64,000 bases of DNA from JAEZKC01 sp046546375 (lineage in GTDB: Bacteria > Fibrobacterota > Chitinivibrionia > Chitinivibrionales > Chitinispirillaceae), in NCBI GenBank assembly GCA_046546375.1, contig JBKGXV010000009.1, forward strand, positions 6,495-70,494. Direction: 5' to 3'. The notes beneath the pieces were generated by a model. The model did not search any database. It was not told where the DNA came from and saw only the letters and a list, made by a program, of their open reading frames with translations. Every line of letters begins with the position of its first letter. The first letter of the stretch is position 1. Shown piece by piece: positions 10,001 through 16,615 of the stretch. The position numbers were made by a program, and so were the translations under genes.

Positions 10001-10422
10001 GAGGAAAGCAGACCGGTCGTTCCTTGGTTGATTATATCAGACCAGAGGGGGATATCATTGCTGTTCAGGCTCTGACTATCGGAAGAAAACTGGGAGAACG
10101 CTGCAGAGAATTAATGCAGAAAGAGGATCGATACAGTGATGGATTTTACCTCAATGGTCTGGGCAATTATGAGGTGGAGATAGTTGCCGAAAAAATCACT
10201 GTGGAAATCCGTAAAGGTCTGGGAATTCCACGCGGTTCAGGGAAACGATACAGTTTCGGTTATCCGGGTATGCCCGGGCTCGAACAGCAGAAAACCCTTA
10301 TCGAATTGATGGGAGTCGAGGAACGTTTGGGTATTGAGCTTACAAAGGGATATCAGATGGATCCCGAACATTCCACTGTGGGTGTTTTCATTCATCATCC
10401 ACAGGCGGATTATATTGCATAA
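7054..10422 (+). CDS. metH: Cobalamin-dependent methionine synthase
   Basis: Transfers the methyl group of 5-methyl-THF to homocysteine via methylcobalamin. The 1122 residues contain all four modules in order. The homocysteine/zinc barrel has Zn ligands C228, C294 and C295, the last two within VGGCCGTTPEH. The pterin-binding barrel runs from about 330 to 600 (GIIGERLNTQGSRKTKQ). The cobalamin cap and B12 domain have the D729-x-H731-x-x-G734 motif, H731 being the axial cobalt ligand. The C-terminal reactivation domain binds S-adenosylmethionine, with RYSFGYPGMPG near the end. Slightly shorter than the E. coli enzyme (about 1227). ATG 7054 has a GCAGGGA ribosome site. An orphan secreted protein follows after 22 bases with no terminator between. 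Confidence 0.97.
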   Translation: MQHAYLKMLREHTPVIFDGALGTEIQKAEPSQEDFGQHQGCNEILNVNNPDLIKKIHTDYLQAGANVIETNTFGANKPKLEEFGLAEKVYEINRAAARIARDAVELAGEDIPRFVCGAIGPTGFLPSSSDESLSRITFDQLLDMYEEQCRGLLDGGADFLLIETSQDLLEVRAALFAFRRYFEKTGVQVPVQVQVTMDSSGHMLLGSNVEAFLGAVVSMGADIVGLNCSTGPDEMAPWVEKLLQLSSVPVSMLPNAGLPENENGKAVYRMNPGTFASKLLSLVSEKGVSVVGGCCGTTPEHIRSLSDALMDKKVASRKAQNTCFLSTGISGIDLERIGRPGIIGERLNTQGSRKTKQYVADRNFDELHHLALDQISKGCVLLDVCVAANERDDEAEMMSSVVDYLKDRVTIPFCIDSTEPAVMEAALRRNPGSMLLNSINLEYKGEKARKVLSLAKQYGCPVIALTIDDEGMAATVAKKMELVKRIRDLACGVFGLPEHFVYIDPLVFTLSTGDPAMAGAALESIEALRRIKKEYPKLRTVMGVSNVSFGLKPKARRILNNLMLHYAAEAGLDAAIFNPLHRDDISSYDADMKSLGEDLLFNRRSDALERYVEYFEKETQKRVSEVKREKRVSLEDKLRMAVLNRDRRNLEGIIKDLLEKHPAPYILNSILLPAMSEVGERMASGEMILPFVLQAAEIMKESVGVLEPYLKEGNVSVKGKLLLATVHGDVHDIGKNLVGSILRNQGYEVIDLGKQVPLNRIVETVQKEKPDAVGLSALLVTTSRQMAECVKEFDRLGLHVPVIIGGAAVNAEFAERISEVAEEQKYAGGVYYAKDAFDAAKILENLKTFPQAKNGSQDKVPKEQVQKARNTNIEFGYYIEPPFYGTGEVLQWDAETLLQSINTERLFKAWWGGGKLEPSAYRSAKIEEFEPVLERLKKEMIDTDLIDARGFYGYFPVIPEEGNVILLDPSDFHSELAQFTFPRGKQTGRSLVDYIRPEGDIIAVQALTIGRKLGERCRELMQKEDRYSDGFYLNGLGNYEVEIVAEKITVEIRKGLGIPRGSGKRYSFGYPGMPGLEQQKTLIELMGVEERLGIELTKGYQMDPEHSTVGVFIHHPQADYIA

Positions 10423-10444
10423 TTGTTTTTCAGGATGTGAATAA

Positions 10445-11437
10445 ATGAAACTGCAGAAATGCTTGTTGTTGGCCTTTTTAGTTTTGAATGGTTTTTCCCA
10501 ACCCAGTATCAGCTTTTTAGAAGAAAAAGAGGCTGAAGGGGTGATTTTAAGCATTTGCGCCAATGGCGATATCAAGAATCCCAAAGTCCGCAATGCCAGA
10601 GTGAACGACAACAGCTACAAGTGTTTTAAAGGCAAATCTCTTGAGCAAAGTGTTCAGTTTTTCAAACGCGGAGTGGAAACGTTTTCCAACGGAGAGAAGA
10701 TTGTAATCAAATCGTACGTGGATTTATTAGACAGTCTTCTCAGTTCTGAATTTCCGGTACTTGCGAAAGGTCCTTGGAGATTCATACTGGTTTCTGATTC
10801 TCTTAAAGTGTTTTTGCCGGATACCAGAGCCGGTCATATTATTGTATCTCGGGAGTTTGTGAAAAAAATGAAAAGCTGGAGACAGAACAAATCCAGTAAT
10901 TTTTTCAAGGGTTTGGAAATAATGGTGAATGATAAGGTGCGCATTCTTCAGAAAACGAATCCTGCACCTTTTGAGCAATTTTATCAGGATGTCTGGGGTT
11001 TTATTAAACTGAAATCTGCCCCGAGTAGAAAAATACTCCGGGAATGTCTTCCTTCAACACCTCTGTCTCCCCAGTGGATAATGAAAATTGATACTGAGCA
11101 AAAATTCATATTGCCAGCTTTAATTCCTAAAACCAACAGCAATGTTTCAAAAGGATCTCTTAAGCCGGTGGGAATTGTAATGGACTCCACGGCTGAGGGA
11201 TATTTTCCCAAAATGAACGACAACGGTGAATTCGAGTATAGAGATTTGAATACCTTGTCCGAGTATCGGGATTTGTTTCCTCTTTCGGAATACAACTCCC
11301 ATCCTCACGAGCTTTCGGCTGATTTGCTGTCGAAATATCTGGTGAAGAAATTGGTCAGCAGCCGATACGGAACAGCTTCTGTCAAAGATGGTGATTATTC
11401 ACATATCGGCAGATTGATCCAATGTTTCAGAAGATGA
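10445..11437 (+). CDS. Uncharacterised secreted protein
   Basis: A 330-residue product that I do not recognise. It begins with a short signal-peptide-like hydrophobic stretch (residues 3-17, after MKLQK), probably cleaved near residue 19. The mature part is mixed alpha/beta with a few cysteines (C35, C58, and others near residues 201 and 328) and no obvious catalytic motif. A repeated EYRDL element occurs twice around residues 258-275. The ATG lies 22 bases after metH with no terminator between, so it is probably cotranscribed, though a functional link to methionine synthesis cannot be claimed. It converges with mazG, whose stop is 8 bases away. Confidence 0.7.
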   Translation: MKLQKCLLLAFLVLNGFSQPSISFLEEKEAEGVILSICANGDIKNPKVRNARVNDNSYKCFKGKSLEQSVQFFKRGVETFSNGEKIVIKSYVDLLDSLLSSEFPVLAKGPWRFILVSDSLKVFLPDTRAGHIIVSREFVKKMKSWRQNKSSNFFKGLEIMVNDKVRILQKTNPAPFEQFYQDVWGFIKLKSAPSRKILRECLPSTPLSPQWIMKIDTEQKFILPALIPKTNSNVSKGSLKPVGIVMDSTAEGYFPKMNDNGEFEYRDLNTLSEYRDLFPLSEYNSHPHELSADLLSKYLVKKLVSSRYGTASVKDGDYSHIGRLIQCFRR

Positions 11438-11445
11438 TTTTTTGT

Positions 11446-12222
11446 TCATGTAAATTTTTTGCTCTCTTCCCAGTAATTATCCAGCTCTTCCAGAGTAGCT
11501 TTGCGCATATCTATTCCCTGTTCCTTGTATCTGTCTTCGATATATCTGAAACGGCGTGCGAATTTGTGAGTTGTTAATCTGAGTGCATCTTCGGCACTGA
11601 ATTTATAATGCCGAGCAACATTAACCAAAGCAAAAAGGATGTCGCCCAGCTCCTCCTCGGCATGCGGCTCATCACCGCTCAGAATGGCGTCTCTGAATTC
11701 ACCGAACTCTTCTTCAACCTTGTCAAGAACAGGTTTCACCTCTTTCCAATCAAAGCCCACTTTCGCCACGCGGCGCTGCATCTTTTCCGCTCTGAAAAGG
11801 GCCGGAAGTGCCTCAGGGATATCATCAACCATGTACTTTCTGTGCTCTTTGCCCTTCTCCTCTTTTTTGATCTGCTCCCAGTTGTGTATCACCTCTTCTG
11901 AGGAGGATACTTCTGTGGTTCCGAATACATGAGGATGGCGTCTGATCAGCTTGTCACCAATGTCCTTGGCCACATCCTCCAGATCGAATCTGTTTTCTTC
12001 GGAGGCCATCTGGGAGTGGAAGACAATCTGCAGAAGCAGGTCTCCAAGCTCCTCTTTCATTTTGTATGTATCGTTTTCGTCGACCGCTTCGAAGAATTCG
12101 TAAGCTTCATCCAGAATGCAGGTGAGGATGCTTTTGTGGTTCTGTTCGCGGTCCCAGGGGCAGCCTCCCGGGGCTCGCAGTTTGGCTACTATGTCGACCA
12201 GACGTTCGAGCTGTTGTCCCAT
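11446..12222 (-). CDS. mazG: Nucleoside triphosphate pyrophosphohydrolase MazG
   Basis: House-cleaning enzyme that hydrolyses (d)NTPs to NMP and pyrophosphate, and in E. coli lowers (p)ppGpp during starvation. The 258-residue length is that of the full two-domain MazG. The N-terminal domain has GGCPWDREQ followed by the EExxE/ExxD metal motif (LDEAYEFFEAVDEND, EELGDLLLQIVFH). The second half repeats the fold (EEFGEFRDAI, EEELGDILFALVNVARH), which in E. coli is the active copy. Full length and intact motifs argue against a phage-type short MazG. Start ATG 12222. It is followed upstream on the same strand by tsaC with a 60-base gap, so the two may be cotranscribed. Confidence 0.95.
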   Translation of the reverse strand: MGQQLERLVDIVAKLRAPGGCPWDREQNHKSILTCILDEAYEFFEAVDENDTYKMKEELGDLLLQIVFHSQMASEENRFDLEDVAKDIGDKLIRRHPHVFGTTEVSSSEEVIHNWEQIKKEEKGKEHRKYMVDDIPEALPALFRAEKMQRRVAKVGFDWKEVKPVLDKVEEEFGEFRDAILSGDEPHAEEELGDILFALVNVARHYKFSAEDALRLTTHKFARRFRYIEDRYKEQGIDMRKATLEELDNYWEESKKFT

Positions 12223-12282
12223 ATTGAAAATCCTTACAGAAAAAAATGAAAAGAATGCATTCGGTTATTCGGTGCCAATCCT

Positions 12283-12894
12283 TCATGGTTCGTTCCATTC
12301 GCCTTTACCCAGTCGTATCACTTTGGGATCTTCTTCGGTGAGATCAATAATTGTGGATGGTTCAGGAATGGGAAGAGGTCCCGCATCAAGCATGACATCG
12401 ACCTCGTGGCTGACCGCTTTTATGATATCATCAGGGCTGTTTGCCAGCTCACCCTCTATGTTGATCGAGGTATTGGCCAGAGGTTCTTCAAGAAGATTGA
12501 CCAGTTCAAGAGTGATTTTACAATCTGGTATTCTCACGCCAACAGTCTTTCTTTTGGGTGCGATCTTTTTGGGGACCAGGTTTGTGGCATTGAGAATGAA
12601 AGTGTAGGGTCCGGGAAGGTGGCGCTTCATCAGCCTGTAGTGGGCGTTGCTGAGGCGAACGTACCTGCTGACTTGGGAAAAGTCGCTGCAGATGAATGAA
12701 AACGGTCTGGTTTTGTTCTTCTCCAGCAGGCGGGCAATTTTGTTGATACCTTTGGGGTTGGTAATACAAGCTCCCAGGCCATAAACGGTATCGGTGGGAT
12801 AGACCGCGATTCCGCCTTTGTTTTTCAGAATATTCACTGCTGAATGCAGAAACCGATGCTGAGGATTGCTGGGGTGGATATCAAAATGTTCCAT
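12283..12894 (-). CDS. tsaC: L-threonylcarbamoyladenylate synthase (YrdC/Sua5 family)
   Basis: Makes threonylcarbamoyl-AMP from Thr, bicarbonate and ATP for the t6A37 modification of ANN-decoding tRNAs. The 203 residues cover a single YrdC domain with the family motifs YPTDTVYGLGACITN, a KNKTRPFSFIC segment that lines the nucleotide pocket, and LPGPYTFILNAT. The C-terminal Sua5 domain is absent, as in TsaC/YrdC. Near residue 120 the VGVRIPDCKI segment is also typical. Start ATG 12894. It reads toward mazG, and its 5' side is divergent from the STAS gene, with the shared 135-base gap carrying a strong promoter for the latter. Confidence 0.93.
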   Translation of the reverse strand: MEHFDIHPSNPQHRFLHSAVNILKNKGGIAVYPTDTVYGLGACITNPKGINKIARLLEKNKTRPFSFICSDFSQVSRYVRLSNAHYRLMKRHLPGPYTFILNATNLVPKKIAPKRKTVGVRIPDCKITLELVNLLEEPLANTSINIEGELANSPDDIIKAVSHEVDVMLDAGPLPIPEPSTIIDLTEEDPKVIRLGKGEWNEP

Positions 12895-12925
12895 TTTTGG
12901 TGATCCGTTCAGAAAACATAAGATG

Positions 12926-12954
12926 TTGACTTTAACTCTCTCATAAGATAATAT
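12926..12954 (+). promoter_or_regulatory. Sigma70-like promoter for the STAS gene
   Basis: TTGACT at 12926-12931 and TAATAT at 12949-12954 separated by exactly 17 bases, about 75 bases before the proposed STAS start. This is the best promoter match seen in the window. Confidence 0.65.
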
Positions 12955-13029
12955 TTTATAAGTTAGGTGTTTTCATAAATTTAACAGTATCGGTTCTGTA
13001 TATCGGGACCGTTGAATATGGAGAGTCGT

Positions 13030-13362
13030 ATGGCGCTTGAGATAGTACTGAAGGCTGAAACTGATGAACCCGTTCTTGAACTCACTGGCAGAATCATTGA
13101 TGTCGATGTGAAAAAGTTCCAGCGGAGAATAGATCAGCTGTATAAAAAGAAGGAGTACAAACGTATCATTCTGGATGTGACAAGAGCCAATTTCATAGAC
13201 AGTCACGGTTTAGGTACTATTGTTTATTATCACACTCTGATGCAGAAGGAGAAGAGGAAGCTTGTCATTCTCAATGCCAATAACGACGGCAATTCGTATC
13301 TCAACCGGCTGTTTGAACTGACAAATCTTGACAAGGTCCTCTGTATCGTTGCTTCACTGTAA
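13030..13362 (+). CDS. STAS domain protein (anti-sigma factor antagonist family)
   Basis: A 110-residue single STAS domain. The phosphoacceptor loop reads IDSHGLG, with S58 aligned to the serine that partner-switching kinases phosphorylate in SpoIIAA/RsbV. The protein may therefore act in a partner-switching circuit with an RsbW-like kinase, although none is encoded in the window. The ATG at 13030 is preferred because GGAG (13020-13023) lies 6 bases before it; ATG 13018 and TTG 13012 in the same frame lack such a site. It has its own promoter and a likely terminator overlapping the end of dapL, so it is probably a monocistronic unit. Confidence 0.88.
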   Translation: MALEIVLKAETDEPVLELTGRIIDVDVKKFQRRIDQLYKKKEYKRIILDVTRANFIDSHGLGTIVYYHTLMQKEKRKLVILNANNDGNSYLNRLFELTNLDKVLCIVASL

Positions 13363-13369
13363 AGCCCAG

Positions 13370-13400
13370 GGCCCTTATGAAAGGGCCTGAGCGATTTTTT
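13370..13400 (+). terminator. Candidate terminator after the STAS gene
   Basis: GGCCCTT (13370-13376) pairs with AAGGGCC (13381-13387) around a 4-base loop. A run of seven T lies six bases downstream at about 13394-13400. The hairpin overlaps the dapL stop codon on the other strand. Confidence 0.5.
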
Positions 13401-14598
13401 TCAGAGCTTTTTCCACGTTTTCACGTGAGTTGAATGCGCTGATCCGGATGTAGCCTTCACCACACTTTCCGAAACCCACTCCGGGAGTGCACACAACACC
13501 CGCTTTGTTCAGCAGCACGTTGAAAAAATCCCATGAATCACCTTTGCAGTTTACCCAGATGTAGGGACCATTGTCTCCTCCGGTGCAGCTGTAACCCAGA
13601 GATGTCATTTTTTCTCTGATGAGAGTTGCATTCTTCATGTAATAGTCGATAAGGTCTCTGACCTGCTGCGGTCCTTCTCCCAGATACACCGCTTCTGCAG
13701 CACGTTGTACGGGGTAGGAAACGCCGTTGAACTTTGTGCTCTGACGTCTGTTCCAGAGAGCGTGCAGAGATTGTTTTTCGCCTTTTGAATCGTAGACCAT
13801 GCACTCTTTGGGAACCACAGTATATGCACAACGGGTTCCGGTGAAACCGGCGGTCTTTGAAAAGCTTCTGAATTCCACTGCTACTTCACAAGCGCCTTCA
13901 ATTTCATAGATACTGTGAGGAATCTCTTCTTTGGTGATGAATGCTTCATACGCTGCATCGAAAAGGATGAGCGCTTTCTCTTTTATCGCATAATCCACCC
14001 ATGCTTTGAGCTGTTCTTTGGTGGCCACTGCACCCGTGGGGTTATTGGGGAAACACAGGTAGATCAGATCAACATGTTCTTCGGGAAGAGCAGGTACGAA
14101 ACCGTTTTCCTGGTTACCTTCAAGATAAGCAAAGCCTTCATAGCGTCCATCCTCCGCTTCGCCGGTACGGCCGGCCATCACGTTGGTATCAACGTAGACA
14201 GGATATACGGGGTCTGAAACAGCAACCTTGATGTCTTTGGCAAAGAGCTCCTGAAAATTACCCGTGTCGCATTTTGCACCGTCGCTGATGAATATTTCTT
14301 CCGGGGAGATATCTGCGTTCCGGGACTGGAAATCGTTTTTGGCAATCTGTTCTCTCAGGAATGCATATCCCTGTTCCGGACCATAACCTCTAAAGGAGGC
14401 ATCCTCTGCCATTTCGTCAACAGCCTTGTGAAATGCCTCAACACATGCCTTGGGAAGTGCTCTGGTTACATCACCGATTCCCAGTTTGATAAGCTCTTTA
14501 TCAGGATTATCTTTCTGGAACGCTGAAATGCGTTTTGAAATCTCTGAAAAGAGATATGATGATTTCAGTTTGAGAAAATTATCGTTGATTCTGATCAT
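13375..14598 (-). CDS. dapL: LL-diaminopimelate aminotransferase
   Basis: Converts tetrahydrodipicolinate directly to LL-diaminopimelate using glutamate, short-cutting the lysine/peptidoglycan pathway. DapL occurs in plants, Chlamydiae, Bacteroidetes, Fibrobacterota and others. The 407 residues are of standard length. The start (MIRINDNFLKLKSSYLFSEI) and the GIGDVT, RGYGPEQGY and FPNNPTGA segments are typical, and the PLP Schiff-base lysine is K248 in SFSKTAGFTGTR. GGAGGATTT precedes the ATG at 14598. The gene is transcribed in the same direction as the hybrid kinase upstream but is separated from it by 193 bases. Confidence 0.97.
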   Translation of the reverse strand: MIRINDNFLKLKSSYLFSEISKRISAFQKDNPDKELIKLGIGDVTRALPKACVEAFHKAVDEMAEDASFRGYGPEQGYAFLREQIAKNDFQSRNADISPEEIFISDGAKCDTGNFQELFAKDIKVAVSDPVYPVYVDTNVMAGRTGEAEDGRYEGFAYLEGNQENGFVPALPEEHVDLIYLCFPNNPTGAVATKEQLKAWVDYAIKEKALILFDAAYEAFITKEEIPHSIYEIEGACEVAVEFRSFSKTAGFTGTRCAYTVVPKECMVYDSKGEKQSLHALWNRRQSTKFNGVSYPVQRAAEAVYLGEGPQQVRDLIDYYMKNATLIREKMTSLGYSCTGGDNGPYIWVNCKGDSWDFFNVLLNKAGVVCTPGVGFGKCGEGYIRISAFNSRENVEKALKKIAQALS

Positions 14599-14670
14599 TG
14601 AAATCCTCCGATCATCTAGATAAATTAAAAGTTATCAAAACAGAAGTACTCAGCTATTACAGACAAGCGC

Positions 14671-14696
14671 GTTCGTGTTGATGGGAGAGCACGAAC
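14671..14696. repeat. Inverted repeat between the kinase gene and dapL
   Basis: GTTCGTG (14671-14677) and CACGAAC (14690-14696) form a perfect 7-bp stem with a 12-base loop in the 193-base gap. No T-run follows on either strand, so it could be a weak terminator for the kinase, an operator or part of the dapL leader. Confidence 0.4.
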
Positions 14697-14791
14697 TGGA
14701 CGGTTAAATCAGGGCCAACTATGTGCACTGAATCCGGCTCAGATGAGTATTGTATGATAAGTTTTGGCAAAGGTGAGGTCAAGGACAATAT

Positions 14792-16573
14792 CTAACGTTC
14801 TGTCCTGAGGGCATTGTGCAACATATTGGAGAGCTGTGCCGACATGAATGGTTTTTGAAGAATATCGATGACACCCTCTTTGAAAAGTTTCTGCCGTTCC
14901 TCTTCCAGAGCATATCCTGAAGAAATGACGATTTTGACATCATTTCTGATTTCCTTCAGATGCTTTATGCACTCTCTTCCGCTTATACCCGGCATCATGA
15001 GGTCGAGGATGACAAGGTCGATGGAATCATGGTTTTGAGAAAAGTATTTGACACCTTCAGCACCGTCGGTAAAAGTTACAGCGGAGTATCCGATCCATGA
15101 AAGTATTTCCTTTAAAGCATTGCAGAGAAAGGACTCGTCATCCACGACAAGTATGTTGCCTTTGCCTTTGATAGTTTTTGATTTCTGATTTGTATGCAGC
15201 GCATGTTCGGTTTCCGCAATAACCGGAATGTAAATGACAAAAGTGGACCCCTGGCCTGGTGTGCTGTCGGCTTCGATGTATCCCTTGTGGCTTTTTACCG
15301 CTCCATAGACACTTGAGAGGCCCAGTCCAGTACCTTTGCCCTGTTGTTTGGTGGTGAAGAACGGTTCGAAAATTCTGCTGAGAGTGTCTTCATTCATACC
15401 GGAACCGTTATCGTTGATGGTGATTTTTATGTGAGGTCCCGGAGAAATGGCATACGCCTTGGTTTTGGAGAGGCTTTCGTCAATTTCACTGTTTTCGGTT
15501 CTGATCACTATCTCTCCGCCATCCTGCATGGCGTCTCGTGCATTGAGGGCGATATTCATGATGGCAGTCTGGAACTGAGCAGGATCACCGCAGACAAGCG
15601 GTTCTCCGGCATTCAGCTCGCGTACAATTTTAATTCTTTTGTCTATTGTTCTTTCCAGCAGATCGGCAATATCGGAAAGCACGGAATGGGTGGAGAATGG
15701 AGTGGACTCCATTTTGCCTCTGCGGGAGAAGGTGAGGAGTTTTCTGGTCAGATCGGAAGCTCGCACTGCAGCTGAAAGGATCATGGAGGAATATTTCTGA
15801 AGACGGGTATCGGAGTCATATTTCTGCTTTATCATCTCCGCATAGCCGGATATTGCCCCCAGAATGTTATTGAAATCATGTGCAATACCGCCTGCAAGTT
15901 GTCCTATAGCCTCCATCTTGTGCAGATTTCTGAACTGTTCCTCCAGATGTATTTTTTCCATTTCATTCTGCTTACGGGAAGAGATATCCCTGCAGATTGC
16001 AAGGTAACAATTCGGGCTGCTCTCTTTTGAGTAAATTACAGAAAGACTGAGTTCGGCGGCGAATGTGGATTTGTCGGCTTTCCGAATGAGACATTCCACA
16101 TCTTTGATTCTGCCTTTTTCCGGGGAATGTTCCAGATACCGGCTTACTCTCTGTCTTTCTCCGGAGGGTATGAAGGTAAAACAATTGTATTTTTGAAGCT
16201 CTTCAAGATTCTTAAGCCCCACCAGTGACGAGGCAGTACTGTTGGCGGTGAGAATCTGTCCCGAAGTATTGAAAACAATGATGGCATCGGGACTTGTTTC
16301 CACCAGATTGCGGTAGAATTCCTCGTTTTTTTCGAGCTTTTGTTCGGTTTGATCGGAATCTTTCTTCGAATCAGTCAATGATTTCTGAGAAGAGTTTTCA
16401 GATGAATGTATGATCCATTCATATAAGAGAAAAAGAACTGCAGCAGACATGAACAGGGAAACTGTAATCAGAAGTGTCCCTTTATACTCCGGTTGGAGCA
16501 GAAGATAAGCCTGTATGACGAAAATGGCTGAAGATAGCGAAAACAACAGTGCTGCTTGACTTTTTTGTACCAT
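14792..16573 (-). CDS. Hybrid sensor histidine kinase with PAS and receiver domains
   Basis: A 593-residue membrane kinase. Two N-terminal transmembrane helices span about residues 8-27 and 33-54, followed by a PAS domain (about 85-200). The HisKA helix has H232 in GGIAHDFNN. The HATPase domain has N-box MNIALNARDAM, G1 NDNGSGM and G2 GTGLGLSSV. The C-terminal receiver domain has phosphoacceptor D524 in VILDLMMPG. The GGIAHDFNN type often signals through a phosphorelay rather than a DNA-binding partner, and no HPt or output regulator lies beside it. It begins 42 bases after the BatD-BatE fusion gene on the same strand, so it may be the last gene of the bat transcript. Confidence 0.93.
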   Translation of the reverse strand: MVQKSQAALLFSLSSAIFVIQAYLLLQPEYKGTLLITVSLFMSAAVLFLLYEWIIHSSENSSQKSLTDSKKDSDQTEQKLEKNEEFYRNLVETSPDAIIVFNTSGQILTANSTASSLVGLKNLEELQKYNCFTFIPSGERQRVSRYLEHSPEKGRIKDVECLIRKADKSTFAAELSLSVIYSKESSPNCYLAICRDISSRKQNEMEKIHLEEQFRNLHKMEAIGQLAGGIAHDFNNILGAISGYAEMIKQKYDSDTRLQKYSSMILSAAVRASDLTRKLLTFSRRGKMESTPFSTHSVLSDIADLLERTIDKRIKIVRELNAGEPLVCGDPAQFQTAIMNIALNARDAMQDGGEIVIRTENSEIDESLSKTKAYAISPGPHIKITINDNGSGMNEDTLSRIFEPFFTTKQQGKGTGLGLSSVYGAVKSHKGYIEADSTPGQGSTFVIYIPVIAETEHALHTNQKSKTIKGKGNILVVDDESFLCNALKEILSWIGYSAVTFTDGAEGVKYFSQNHDSIDLVILDLMMPGISGRECIKHLKEIRNDVKIVISSGYALEEERQKLFKEGVIDILQKPFMSAQLSNMLHNALRTER

Positions 16574-16615
16574 GAGAAGGTTCTTTTCGCAGAAATGCCA
16601 GTATTTGCCTGAGTT

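Noticed and set aside
11446..12222. MazG as part of a toxin-antitoxin or prophage
   Set aside because: It is full length with two domains, next to tsaC, and has no toxin gene beside it.
12116..12607. Plus-strand open frame across mazG/tsaC
   Set aside because: Antisense to two well-conserved genes, without ribosome site.
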